Positions 22,083 to 34,001 of a stretch of DNA of 64,000 nucleotides are shown here, piece by piece. Under the pieces are notes generated by a model, which worked only from the letters and a program-made list of their open reading frames with translations, made no database searches and was not told the DNA's origin. Made by a program: the position numbers and the translations under genes. Position 1 is the stretch's first letter. The number at the start of each line of letters is the position of its first letter. Origin of the DNA: Fragilaria crotonensis (Eukaryota; Bacillariophyta; Fragilariophyceae; Fragilariales; Fragilariaceae); contig JAKSYS010000016.1 in assembly GCA_022925895.1 (NCBI GenBank), forward strand, positions 184,829 through 248,828, given 5' to 3'.

Positions 22083-22784
22083 CCACCAAAAAACTGCTTA
22101 GAACCAATAATATCACTTAGAACCAATAAACGCGTTAAAATCCGTATCCCCTACACAAAAGTTGCTCAAATTATGTTTTTCCCAAAGAATATGTATGACA
22201 ACCTCATTCCTTTATTCATCCTGCAGCCTTCGTATACTTGCAGGAAAGTGAGGTTGAGTGAGCGGTCGCTTCAATATTTCACACTGTATTTTGGCAATTG
22301 AGCTCAAATTGAGCTCACGATTTTAACACATCGAGGTGGGCTTCCCATGAATGCTCGGAGTATTTTTTTCACTGTTGCGATTTTTATAGAAACGGGTGAC
22401 ACACGATACCGCGCCGTATTTTTCTTGTGGTCCAACGTTGGTGGTACAAGACACACGTGGCTACCAGCGTAACAGTAGACCGAAAATTACATCGATTTTG
22501 GGCGAACGTGTGAAAAAGATTACGCGCGCACATATAAATTTTTCTTCATGCATGGTTAAATTTTTATGTATCACTTAGAACCAATAATCTCAAAACGAGG
22601 CGATGAAATCGTTCCATTTCTTGATGAATATCTGCTCCAGTACAAGATTGATTCAATTGTAACGTGGAGAACTATACGGAGAAGAGGTTGTAACGGAACG
22701 GAAATGTAGTGCGAAGCTTGAAGGAATGGATAAATTGAGTCGTAACATGCGTTAAATTATTGGTTCTAAGCAGTTTTTAGGTGG
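22083..22784. mobile_element. 702-bp MITE with TA target duplication (Tc1/mariner-like)
   Basis: Terminal inverted repeats of about 31 bp: left CCACCAAAAAACTGCTTAGA followed by ACCAATAAT, right the reverse complement with two or three mismatches (ends ...TTTTTAGGTGG). The element is flanked by TA on both sides (22081-22082 and 22785-22786). The subterminal motif ACTTAGAACCAATAA recurs inside at 22116-22131 and near 22572. No transposase frame is present, so it is non-autonomous; the family assignment rests on the TA duplication only. Confidence 0.8.
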
Positions 22785-22786
22785 TA

Positions 22787-23542
22787 ATACAAAACGCTGG
22801 CATAGTACGTTCCCGGATCTCCCAATTCACCATGCTGTATTCTGTATGCTGGGGGCTCGATGCAGTGTGGCAGTCTGTATGTCATATATGTCATATGCAG
22901 ATTACAGGTAGGGTACGAAGTACTGTACGCCAGGGCACGGACATTGTTATACAGTACTGTAGTACACCAGAAAAACATGTAAAAATTGATTCGGACCACT
23001 CGGGACTCGGGAGTCCATATTCCGAAAATGTACTCGGTGGAACTCGGTGTTTTCTCTTGCAATTTCTGTATGGCAATGCATTGTGCGACGTCGAGGTGGA
23101 TCGTCACAAATTGATGAGCATCATTCCCAAGATGGCGACGTTCGCGACAATCAAGTTCATGTAATGTGTACGAACATGTTGGGAAACTGAATGAACTCTG
23201 CAGCGTACCAAGTCGCCGTGCTGCTCAACATCAGGCTTTCTTACTCACAAAATGGCTTTCTGATGCAGCGTCAGCTACCGTGTATCAGAATTCCAGAAGA
23301 GGTGCTCCTTGATTTTGTGAGTATATTGGCGCGTCGTTGTCCTTCCACATATGGGAAAACTCTCGAAAGCCACCAACGATTGTGTCAATTGATGTATTCA
23401 ACGGCCGACATTCAAGTATGCCCAACTGATCGCCTTCTATATTTCCACTCACGCTGTGGGGAGGGTAAGGAGCACATCACATCTACAAGCAGTAGTCACG
23501 TCACCACTTATTAAGGAAAATCAAATTCAAATTAAGGAAGGC
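22787..23542. other. Upstream region of protease gene 1
   Basis: Two moderate open frames (to 23164 and 23191-23514) are not recognised. The second overlaps the likely promoter/5' UTR of the protease gene, so neither is called a gene. Confidence 0.45.
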
Positions 23543-25003
23543 ATGAAGTTCTTGCTTGCTTTCCTTTTTTCCTTGCTGGCTGCGGACGCCTTCGAAATCG
23601 TTGCACCGGAGTCGTCATTGAACGAATGGTCGCACCAAGCTGCAATCGAACGTGCCAAGGGATTCACAAAAGATTTGAAACTCGGCCTGGGCACCCGCAT
23701 TATTGGAGGCGCAAATGCTCCAACTGGACGATATCCGTACTACACCTACGTGGAAGTCCTCACCGTCCAAAGCGACGTCTTCATTTGCTCGGCTACCTTG
23801 ATTTGGGAGGACATTATCTTGACCGCAGCTCATTGCGTCTTGGACATTCTTGGTGCTGGTCTAAATATTTCTGGAGTCGAAGCGTATATTGGTTTGGAGG
23901 ACCAGAATAACCGCACTAGCGCCGAACGCAGGCAGGTGGGGCAAGGTGCGCCCCATCCTAACTACACGCCTGGTTCTGAGTTTAACGATATTATGGTGTT
24001 TAAATTACAAAACCCGGTTTTGGACGTTGCACCAGTTCGACTGAACTTAAACCCAGACGTCCCCGCCGATGGAATTAGTCTTGAGGCATTTGGATTCGGT
24101 GCCACTTCAACAGATCAAGATGTTGCTCTTCCTGATATTCTACAGACTGTATCGGTGTTTGATGTCCCGGTCGCCGAGTGCAACGATGCCAACTCCTTCA
24201 ACGGAGTCCTGAAAGCAACAGTTCAAATGTGCGCAGGAGTTCCCGAAGGTGGAAAAGTAAGTAAGGTCAACGAGAGGGAATTCCGTTGTACAGAATCGAT
24301 GGGATTCTTACGCTCTTAATTATCATCTTCTTCTTAGGATGCTTGTGATGGAGATTCTGGTTCCCCCCTCATCATCCTCGGGGCGACCGCGGCGGACGAC
24401 ATTCAAGTCGGTCTCGCGTCCTTCGGGGAAGGTTGCGGTCTCGCCAACTTTCCAGGGGTTTACACCCGCATTTCGACCTACCAGACCTTCATTCTCGACC
24501 AGCTGTGCATTCTAAGTTCCAATAAACCGATTGAGTGCGATAATACCACTGCAGCTCCCGCAACTGACGCCCCGACCGTGTCACCAACTTCTGCTCCAAC
24601 TTCTGATCCAACCTCCGTTCCGACAACTTCAAGTCCAATTTTCGGTGCAACAACGCCTGTGCCAACCGTTGTGTCAGGCACTACTGCACCAACGGAATCT
24701 TCACCTGTTACACCCGTTACTCCAGTTGCGCCATCTGCACCTGTTGATGATTCATCCAGTCCCTCCGTTGAACCATCGCTTGCTCCTACTCTATTAGGTG
24801 GTATGGCGAACATGGGCATGATGAACGGGTTGAAAGGTAAGAAGGCGGTGGGTGCTGTGATGGGGGTGGGTGCCATGAAGGGAATGGGTGGCTTGAAGGG
24901 AGCGGGTGTCATGGTCGTCATGGGTGGAATGAAGGGGCAGGTTGTTGCGGACGCAAAGGGGGTTACGCACGCCATAGGCACGCGCTTTAAGTTAATAGTT
25001 TGA
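23543..25003 (+). CDS. Secreted trypsin-like serine protease 1 (S1 family), two exons
   Basis: Join of 23543-24256 and 24338-25003, 459 codons; the 81-bp intron starts GTAAGT, ends TTCTTAG, and falls between codons (phase 0). A signal peptide (MKFLLAFLFSLLAADA) and propeptide lead to the activation site TR/IIGG (residue 52/53). The catalytic triad is complete: His97 in LTAAHC, Asp149 in FNDIMVFKL, Ser245 in DACDGDSGSP. Asp239 sits six residues before the Ser, so cleavage after Arg/Lys is expected. After the protease domain comes a Pro/Thr/Ser linker and a short Gly/Met/Lys tail (GMGGLKGAGVMVVMGGMKG). Likely extracellular. A tandem paralog lies 0.9 kb downstream and a broken third one at 48 kb. 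Without splicing the first exon ends at TAA 24317-24319. Confidence 0.9.
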
Positions 25004-25895
25004 TCATGTATATCTACCGAACGGTACTCCAGTACTATCATAAACGGTAAAACCACCAATAACTCCTATGGCAGCGCCAAGTCCACGTCGGCTTGATTCT
25101 AGTTGTATCTTACGTTTGGCGGGCACCGGAAGTTTGTGCTACTTACTTGGAATCGATCAGTTGGCTTCAGTGATACCTGAAGTTGCACTGATCGACGAGT
25201 GTTAGAGCACCGTGGAAAGCTAACGAGGCTGCATTATCATACAAAATCCAGCAACGAAGCCCAAGGGAAAGCAATACCAAATGCATTCGACACCTGAGTG
25301 TACATGACGCAATGATGCTACCACAGTCCAAACTCCAAACACCATCTCTGAACGTGATGTTTAAATACTCCATACGGTCGAGAGGTCATTTTGTTCACGA
25401 CTGCCATCACTGGAGATGTTCCAATGATACGAAAGGTCGTCGGCACTTCCCAATAATGAGAATAACCTGGGCTATACTGGCCGCGAACCGCGAGGCCCAT
25501 AGGAACCACTACAGTACTTGTAACGGGTTTGAAACTACGATACATGCATACTGGTACCGCCATTTAAGAGAATGTGGTTACCGATTTAAAGAGTTTGATA
25601 TGATGATGTGTGTGTATCGAAATGCAGCCTACCTAACTATATGTATCATGTATGATACTCGTATTTCGGTATGTATATCTGTCCCTTTACGTTTGCAAAG
25701 TACTTGAGTACAAGAGTACCATGACTCGAGGCCCAAAGGGGTCATAAGTCACATCGAAATATTGGCTTGTGACCCACACGGCCAAATGCCAAATCGGCTA
25801 TTAATTATTCTTCGAACACGCACACCGACCACAAACCTATCATTTAACCAACAATTCGTGCCTTTCATTAACATCCTTGCGGACGACGCATCGTG
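25004..25895. other. Intergenic spacer between the two proteases
   Basis: No supported gene. Short frames near 25312-25707 are unrecognised. Confidence 0.5.
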
Positions 25896-28144
25896 ATGAA
25901 AAGCATGAAACTCTTGTTGCTTTTCCTTCTCTCGTTGTTGAACGCTAAAGCCTTCAATATAGTCGCTCCAGAGACTTCATTGGGCGCTTGGTCTCACGAA
26001 GCAGCGATTCAGCGTGCCAAGGGATTCACCAAGAGTTTGAGTACTCCGTATGACACCCGTATTATTGGAGGAGCAAGTTCTCCAGCTGGACGCTATCCAT
26101 ACTACACCTACGTCGAAGTGCAAACCTCGAGTGATGTCTTTCTTTGTTCGGCAACCTTGATTTGGGAGGATGTTATCTTGACCGCAGCTCATTGTATTTT
26201 GGACATTCTTGGCGCTGGTGATAACGTTACTAGCGTTCAAGCCTACGTTGGTTTGGAGAACCAGAACAGTCGGGATAGTGCGCAACTCAGGCAGGTTGGT
26301 TCAAGTGTACCCCACCCTGACTACAACGCCGGTACTGCAGACAATGACATCATGTTGTTTAAGCTGCAGTCGCCGGTTCTGAACGTTGAGCCAGTCCAAA
26401 TTAACTTTGACGCCGCAGTCCCTGCTGATGGAGTTAGCGTTGACGTATTCGGATTCGGTGTGACTTCAACGGATCCTACCGTAGCCCTTCCCGACACATT
26501 GCAGGTTGTTTCTTTGTCTGTGATCCCGTTCTCAGAATGCAACGACGCAAACTCCTATAACGGAGTGCTCAATCTTACGGTTCAGATGTGCGCCGGAGTT
26601 CCCGAGGGAGGCAAAGTGAGTTAGACCCACGAAGGAGACAACTTTTTTACTTGATCTACTTGATTCTGACACACACTGCGCTCTCATTCTCTCAGGATGC
26701 TTGCGACGGAGATTCTGGTTCTCCCCTCATCATTCCCGGTGAAAACGCAACCGGGGACGTGCTCGTTGGACTTTCATCCTTCGGGCAGGGGTGCGGTGAT
26801 CCCAATTTCCCAGGTGTTTACACCCGCGTTTCAACCTATCAGAACTTCATTCTCGACCAGCTGTGCATTATCAGCGACAACAAGCCCCTCGAGTGCGACA
26901 ACACTACTGCAGTTCCAACCACAGGCTCACCTGTCGCATCTCCAGCCGCAGTTCCAATCACGGCCTCACCTATCGCATCTCCAACCGGATTTCCAACCGT
27001 GTTTGTGGTGGCTGCATCCCCAACTGACACACCGACTTCAAATTCGCCAATGTCTTCATCGCCGTTGGGTATCACAGGCCCTCCATCGACTCCTTCTTCG
27101 TCACCTCTTAGTGCAGTTGGTCCGCCTCTTACTACTTCGAGCCCTACAGGCCTTCCTACTCCAGGGAGTAGTCCGACTGCTTCTCCTGTGGATTCGCCAG
27201 TGGCTACGCCTGCGTTTACGCCAGTTGATTCGCCGACGTTAACTCCCTCTGGGTCGATTCCAACTCCAGTTCCGACTCCTTCTCCTACTCCCCTTGCAAG
27301 TGTGTCGCCGGATTCGGCTTTGTCGCCGGCATTGACTCCAGTTGAATCACCGGCTACTTCCGCTCCTGTTCCAATTGTAGTATCAACGCAAGCACCAGCA
27401 TCATCACCGGCTTTGTCGCCTGCATTCACTCCTGTTGAATCATCGGGTACGTCCGCTCCTGTTCCAACACTTGGAGCAACGCAATCACCAGTATTATCGC
27501 CGGCTTTGTCGCCAGTTGAGTCGCCGACTCCTGTTCCAGTTGAGGCCCCTGCTAGCCCTTCCCTGGGAGCCTCGGGAGGCATGGGCGGTATGGGCGGATC
27601 AGGAGGTATGGGAGGCATGGGTGGCACAGGTAATTTGGGAGGTATGGGAGGCATGGGTGGCACAGGTAATTTGGGAGGCATGGGAGGCGTGGGTGGCACA
27701 GGTAATTTGGGAGGCATGGGTGGCTCAGGTAATTTGGGAGGTATGGGAGGCATGGGTGGAACCGGCAGTTCAGGAGGTATGGGAAACTTGGGTGGTATGA
27801 AAGGTGCCGATGGGACGGGAAATTTGGGTGGTATGGGAAGTTCGGGAGTGACGGGAAAATTGGGTGGTATGGGAGGCATGGGTAGAACGAGCAGTCCTGG
27901 AGGTTCAGCCACTTTGGGTGCATTGGGAACCATGGAAGGATCCGGGGGAATGGGAGGTACCGGAAGCCAGTCGAATGTTAGCAATGGAGTCGGAACTATG
28001 GGTACGATGACCGGTAGGACTGTTGTTGGAGGCAGGACAAGAGGACACATTGTAGGCGTGAGAGGCGGTAATGCTGCCACTGGCGCGAAGGGAGATCTTA
28101 GAAAGAGTGTTCTCGACACGTTTCGATTCCATCCCAGAAACTGA
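25896..28144 (+). CDS. Secreted trypsin-like serine protease 2 with long Pro/Thr and Gly/Met-repeat tail
   Basis: Join of 25896-26615 and 26696-28144, 722 codons; the 80-bp intron (GTGAGT...TCTCAG) lies at the same phase-0 codon as in paralog 1. Signal peptide MKSMKLLLLFLLSLLNAKA, activation site TR/IIGG (about residue 55), His99, Asp151 (NDIMLFKL), Ser247 in GDSGSP with Asp241 setting trypsin-like specificity. The protease domain is about 70 percent like paralog 1. The tail differs: roughly 200 residues of SP/TP/PV repeats, then about 120 residues of GGMGGMGGTGNL-type repeats, then a basic end. Such tails suggest wall, mucilage or surface anchoring; that is inference. The repeat DNA (27570-27800) is open on both strands, but the opposite frame is a shadow. 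Confidence 0.9.
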
Positions 28145-28743
28145 ACCTGCTATCATATTGATACACACATGTTCATTTGACATTATATAGCTCTTGTTAA
28201 GACTAACCTTATACTATCGGGACGTGGGCTGCGCATGCATGATGATTTTTCTTGAAGCCGACTTGCCAAGATGGTAAAGTCGATGCATCTTAAGCTTAGC
28301 ACCGTCTGCCATCATAATGAACTGTCAATATGACGTACTTCAATGCAAGCCGAAACCCGATTTTAAGGCAAGCCGATTCTTCGTGCAGTAGCACTAATAT
28401 ATACTCTCTCAATCCGATGGCTATTGTCCCAACGCCCGACTACAATGCATACATTTATCGCGTGCTGACGCGCTCTAAGGCCGGTCACATGCCCCCTCAG
28501 TACGGTACATGTACCAGGTACTCATATTTATACGCGTACTGCGCATTTGTGGAAGTCGACAATCACGATGAAGTGCTAAACCGCAGGATCACGTGAAATG
28601 TCATGTCATACTACTGGTCGTGTTGTACTCCGAGTTGTACCAGGTATGACATCAGGATTCTTATAAAGCGTGTCGTCGTAGTTTTGGTAATTACGACCGG
28701 AGTATGTAATGTACGACTATATCGGTTGTCAGTTCCACAAGTT
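28145..28743. other. Spacer with no gene seen
   Basis: Contains TGTACCAGGTA-type palindromes near 28505 and 28635. No coding evidence. Confidence 0.5.
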
Positions 28744-29260
28744 CCTAATGGTGTTGCAAAAGCAAAAGCAAAAGCAAAACTGGCAAAAGCAAAACTGCAG
28801 TTTTGCTTTTGCTTTTGAAAAACACCGTCCCTAACCGTTGCGAAACACATACTTTGCAAAACGTCAGTTTTGCATCTAGAAAAACTGAAGTGCAGTTCTG
28901 CAAGCTTGCAAAACCGAATTTAAATAGAGCTCGACCTCGATACATACTGGCACCAACGCATTTTTACGTCAGTTTAAATAAATAAATGTTTAGGAGAAAC
29001 TGACATACTGGAGTCTACACGTTTCAACGAATGTGACCGTTGTCTTTTGAAGATTTTCAAATTGTACTGAAGTGTACACAATTTTCTACATGTATAAAGT
29101 TTTGAAAAAGAGTTTACAACTTTTTCAAGGACATATATCACTTTACTCGCTCCGAGGTTTCGGTTTCGCAACACGGTTAGGGACGGTGTTTTACAAATAC
29201 GAAAAAAAGCAGAATGAAAACATGGTTTTGCTTTTGCTTTTGCAACACCGTTAGGATCGG
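28744..29260. mobile_element. Harbinger-type MITE with CAAAAG-repeat termini
   Basis: Inverted ends: left CCTAATGGTGTTGCAAAAGC, right reverse complement CCTAACGGTGTTGCAAAAGC, each running on into (AAAAGC)n. The right end continues outward as GGATCGGCC followed by TAA, the same GGCC(G/A)(G/A)TCCTAACGG terminus as the large Harbinger element at 53588-63896. A second inner inverted pair (CACCGTCCCTAACCG) lies at 28823-28838 and 29170-29200, and a perfect hairpin core (GCAAAACTGCAGTTTTGC) at 28788-28806. No transposase. The extreme left end is degraded. Confidence 0.65.
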
Positions 29261-29420
29261 CCTAACACATTTTCTGGGAACCTTCCATTGTCCAATTGCT
29301 CCAAGTGCATGTCGCTGTCACGCATCGCATCCTTTTTTTCCTCGTCTTCGTATTATGTTTATGTAGAAGCTACGAGACGACATCCTTTTTTGGACTACAT
29401 GTACCTCCGTGGTTGGGCGT

Positions 29421-32400
29421 ATGGCTGGGTGCAAGTTTTGTGAATTTAAGGTAGCCACCGTAGACACAGTATGCTATTTTTTTAATTCATGCCGACAGCC
29501 ATTTGTTTATCTCGTCGATCACCACACTTCATTGTTGATGACCTTCACCAACACATATCTCACGTTCCGTTGCGTCTCCCGCGTGCACCGATACCTCTAT
29601 ATCTTCGTAAAGAACACCATGAGCAGTTGCAGCATCGGTGCACGCGGCAAACATAATGCATCAACTTTTATTTTGACTTGCATGCGCAAGGTTTTCAGCG
29701 AGCACACTCTCCACAGGAGATGGTTACCAGCTGAACAGCTTCAAATGTATATGCACATGAAATATGAAATTGGCGAGGATATCAAGTTTACATTGAGTAA
29801 AATGATGAGAGCAATCGACAAGGTGCTTCCGCTGACGAGCTCGGTTCCAAATGTCGTCGAAATTCCGGCGGGGGGATCACAGCCTCAAGTTTTCCGACAT
29901 ACCTTCCAAAATCGGACAAGGAGATACTTTTTCTGGGTGACGATAGATGTCGGAGAGGTTCCATCTTTCCCTTCGCAGCTAAATGCAACAGCATGGGAAC
30001 AAGACTGCGTCTTGACTAGACTTTTAGCCGGTGGTCGCGAACAACCGTTGTGTATGACAAACTTGTGCGAGGAGCCAGACCCAAAGCGACAGAAAGGCAT
30101 GATGGATGTGGAGTCTGACCCCGAATTGAGTGATTCGAATACACTTCATCCCAGAGCGGCATTTGCATTCTCAATAGAGAATCATGATTGGTGGGACTCG
30201 GGCGATGCACGTCGGCTCTTTGCACCAGTATCATCGACCTCCACTATACGCTACGATGCTGACTGCCGTGTCAAAGACATTGTTCTGGAAAGGATTGAGC
30301 TACTGGAGTCGGTAAATTGAGCAGCAAGAAACTGGAACCTCATCATCGACAAAAGTACGGGTAGTTCAAAAAGCCACTACTACTCGGAAGCTGATGTATT
30401 CTCCTTAAGGTATAGGAGCATCTACTTGGCTATCGCATTGAAGCAATTTGTACTCAATGTCACTGGCAACATAAGCACCCAGTGGACATGGAAACGGTGC
30501 CTACAGTATACAATTGAAGGAATGAATGATGTTGGGGTTGAGTTTTATTCTAGTTTTGCAACCCTGTCCCGCGGGCACAGGAAGCTCGCTCGTAACAGAT
30601 ACTATTTCTATAAAGCTCCAGAAGGAAAGAATGAGTGTCCCCGTTTCTTTATTGACAATCCCGATGCAATGGAAGCATTCAAGAAGCACGGGGTTGAAAA
30701 CATCAAGGACCTCAGGGTTGAGATGATGCTCGAGTATGTCCACTCGCAGTTGATTCCAAAGCTGATAGTGAGGAGAGACTTTGCTTTATTTGACGACAAC
30801 GGTGACGATGTACAAGAAATTGCAGGACGACGAGAAGAAATAACTCCTACCACTAAAGACGAATTCTTACAATCCTACGGCCTCTCAACTTTAAGTATTA
30901 CAACAATGGCAAGGTGGATGCATGCTTGCGACTTCAGGTTCAAGAAGCGTGAGAAGCATTACTTCGTGGATGGTCACGAGAGGCCAGAAACCATTGCCTA
31001 CAGGCCAGTTTTTACCAGAAAGTACCTTGATGACGAGGTACGAGCCCATCGTTGGCTCCAAATGACGTTGACGGAATCAAAAGAGTTAGAATCAAATGGA
31101 AGCATTGCTCCTAATTGTGGTTACAACTATTTTGTCGATGGTGTTGACATGGTAGAATATCACATCGACACCTCATACGCATTCGAAGAGCGACTTGGAT
31201 TGCTCCCATTTGGAGGCAACCTCAGTGTTCGCAAGCCTACGGATTCTAAGACGGTAGTCTTTATTGGACAAGATGAAGCTATCTTTAAACAATTTCTATT
31301 TCTTACTAAGATGTGGGTCGGCCCTAATGGTGAGCGTCCTTTACTTCCAAAGGATGAAGGAAGTGGTACAATGATATCGGCATTCATATGCCGGGAGTAT
31401 GGCCTCATCAGAGTGGTGCCACCAGAGACGCTTGCAGAAGTAAATCGTCGACGAATGGGGCAAACATATGCTGATCCTGAGGCAGCCACTGAGATCCTTG
31501 GTAGTCCTGACAAGCGACCACTCACATCAGACAAGTCTCCATTTCTCGTCCTTTTTGAGTACGGCGAGAATCGTGAAGGCTACTGGGCCTACAACAACAT
31601 GGTCCTCCAGTTCGAGGATGCCGTCGACGTGCTCCAAGTCATGCACCCATCATACGATTTCGTCTTTTTGTTCGACCATAGTGCCGGTCATGCGAAACAA
31701 AGGCCGGATGGTCTAAATCAGTACAGGATGAATCGGTCCTTTGGAGGCAAGGCAGGTTCAATGCGTGACACCATCATTGCACAGGAGGAGGGTTACCTGG
31801 GAGCTTTTCCTCAAAGTTTACAGCCCGGAGATATCCAGACCATAGTGCCGGTCATGCGAAACAAAGGCCGGATGGTCTAAATCAGTACAGGATGAATCGG
31901 TCCTTTGGAGGCAAGGCAGGTTCAATGCGTGACACTATCATTGCAAAGGAAGAGGGTTACCTTGGAGCTTTTCCTCGAAGTTTACAACCCGGAGATATCC
32001 AGTCTCTTGTATACAGCCAGTCCGACTCTGGTCCCTTCTGGATGTCGTCAAGCACCCAAAAAGAAGAAAGCCGACACGACAAACAACTTGGAACTACGAC
32101 AGATGTGCAGCTGAAGATACCGGAAATGATTGAGCAACTGAACGTAACTGCTGGTGTCTCTAATGCTTCGGGAAAAAGTATGAGACAGCCCGACGTTCAA
32201 GGCTGTGCTCAATTCTATTGAGCGAATTCGATCGGAGTTGGAGATCGAGCTAAGAGGAAAGAATATCACTACAAAGGGAAAGAATAAAAGAGAGTTACTT
32301 GAGTTATGTCAAAACAACAACATTGTGGTAACGAAGACAGTGGAAAAAATAAAAGAAGGATGGGAGGGAAAAGCCAAAGGCTTATTGCAAGTTATCTGGG

Positions 32401-32784
32401 AACGAGGATTGATTGACGGTGCCAATTTAAAGCAGCCAGTACTCACCTACCGGGAGGAAAGATGACTTTGGGACGGTTGATGACAGCACCAGCTTATGAC
32501 AGATCATGGGCATGTGTCACGATTTCATGAATGAGGAGGGAATGTTGCAGCATATTGCAAAGACTCTCGGTGTCAAAGTTCTCTTGACACCAAAGTGTCA
32601 TGCCGAACTTGCAGGCAAAGGCGTGGAGTATGTCTTGGCCTGCTCCAAGGGTGCATACAGGAACTTAAGCCTTCAAGAAAAGAAAGGTAAAGACAATTTC
32701 ATAGCTAGCATTCGGTATTGCCTGTCGGAAGAGGTGATAACAAAAGTGAGAATCAGAAGATTTGCGAGACGAGCACGACAATAA
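29421..32784 (+). pseudogene. Degraded DDE-superfamily DNA transposase
   Basis: A long transposase-like protein is spread over several frames. From ATG 29421 a 299-codon frame ends at TGA 30318. Coding resumes in the next frame (KVRVVQKATTTRKLMYSPL) and returns near 30405 to the first frame for about 490 codons. The core has VVFIGQDEAIFKQF (first acid), FVFLFDHSAGHAKQRPDGLN (second acid) and, in a later frame, TPKCHAELAGKGVEY (likely third acid). This pattern is widespread in algal and fungal transposons; I do not name the family. Lesions: compensating single-base indels near 30317 and 30405, a 164-bp tandem duplication (31674-32001) that shifts frame to TAA 31878, a frame change near 32220, another near 32450 and TGA near 32491. 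Clear terminal repeats were not found. Confidence 0.75.
31674..32001 (+). repeat. 164-bp tandem duplication inside the transposase
   Basis: Units 31674-31837 and 31838-32001, both starting GACCATAGTGCCGGTCATGC. They differ by a handful of substitutions. 164 is not a multiple of three, so the second copy is read out of frame and stops at 31878-31880. Confidence 0.92.
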
Positions 32785-32989
32785 TTAATGGCATATCATG
32801 CAGTCGATGCGTGTCAAGTTGATGATGAACTCAACACAGCAAATGCAAGACTCACGGTCCAGTGGCACTGACAAAGCTGATCGGTCAGTTTAAGACTCAC
32901 CGTTGTGCCTTTGACTTTGACTTCAAGTATATCATCATGGAGGCATGATGAGAATCAGCTGTGTTGAATTTTAATGATAAATGACATGC

Positions 32990-33117
32990 AAATGTAAATG
33001 TAAATGTAAATGTAAATGTAAATGTAAATGTAAATGTAAATGTAAATGTAAATGTAAATGTAAATGTAAATGTAAATGTAAATGTAAATGTAAATGTAAA
33101 TGTAAATGTAAATGTAA
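32990..33117. repeat. (AAATGT)n hexanucleotide microsatellite
   Basis: About 21 uninterrupted copies of AAATGT. Open frames across it (KCKCKC or YIYIYI) are artefacts of the repeat. Confidence 0.97.
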
Positions 33118-33713
33118 TTTTCCCTCATTGAAAGATATATATCTAAAAATGCTTCATGTTTGTTTAGAACTATACTCCACGAGTACTCTTCAGTTAGTTG
33201 GCAACTAAATTTATTTTGTACCAGGGCTACAGTGACTACCCAAAATACTATTTTTCTGCACCCAGCCATATTAGAGGAAGGTCCAGCACAAAGGTACTGA
33301 ATCGTGAATGAAGATAAAACGCGCCGGCCGGAGGAGAAATCAGTTAAGTTAAATGTCTGCATCAGAAGGCTGTTTTTGTTAACTATTTTCTTTGATGTTA
33401 AGTGTTACCACTTATTTATCAGTTAGATTTTAATTTGCAAGATATATGTTTACAGTTACCATCTTTGGTAACTTCCACAATATATTGTTACTTTAAACAA
33501 TATTGATTACCATAAGGCATTGTTTAGTCGACATATATGTTTACATGGTTCAATAACATAAAACAGCATTTCGCAATTTATGTTGAGTCACTTTTTTGTA
33601 AGTTACTTTTTATGTTCATGTATCAATTTTTGCATTGCTCTAAACGCAAAAGATATTGTTAGTAAGAAAGTCATTCTATTTGATTTAAATGTGGATGGCA
33701 GCAAAACAAACTC
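33118..33713. other. AT-rich spacer
   Basis: No coding signal seen. Probably the decayed flank of the transposase region. Confidence 0.5.
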
Positions 33714-34001
33714 CTAGTCTTCATCAGAGTCCCAATCTTCCTCAAAAGTCTCCATTGCTTTTGCACGTGCCGCTGCATTGTTGAGAGCGCCATCTCCCTC
33801 ACCATCTAGGTTCTCATCATCCTGTGGATCTTTTATTCTGGCCTTTGTCCGGCTGAACTCCATCAGCAACGTTTCCATCTGTTTGGGCTTGTCCTCACAA
33901 TTCTTGTCAGCTTCCCTGTCCGCTTTCACTATTTTCCTAAGGAAATTGAACTGTTTGATGCCCTTGGAACTCCAGCCACCCCACTCTTCCATTAATGGCA
34001 T
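33714..34001 (-). CDS. Short acidic ORF resembling the end of a transposon accessory protein
   Basis: 95 codons from ATG 34001: WGGWSSKGIKQFNFLRKIVK, a DREADKNCEDKPKQMETLLM helix and an acidic end (EEDWDSDED). The W-x-x-W-S-x-x-G-I-x-x-F-N pattern is like segments of transposon-associated helical proteins in algae, but I cannot name it. Upstream on the same strand a charged helical frame (34079-34250, ELPEEGRRRARKAAEERRRR) may be an earlier exon or part of the same decayed gene. Likely a remnant rather than a working gene. Confidence 0.4.
   Translation of the reverse strand: MPLMEEWGGWSSKGIKQFNFLRKIVKADREADKNCEDKPKQMETLLMEFSRTKARIKDPQDDENLDGEGDGALNNAAARAKAMETFEEDWDSDED

Noticed and set aside
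23191-23514. Plus-strand 107-codon frame upstream of protease 1
   Set aside because: Overlaps the expected promoter/5' UTR; no recognised domain and no ATG context stronger than the protease start.
26839-28119. Long minus-strand frame opposite the protease 2 tail
   Set aside because: It is produced by the Gly/Met and Pro/Thr codon repeats of the real exon and has no start context, domain or splice support.
32955-33362. YIYIYI-repeat membrane peptide
   Set aside because: Translation of the AAATGT microsatellite.
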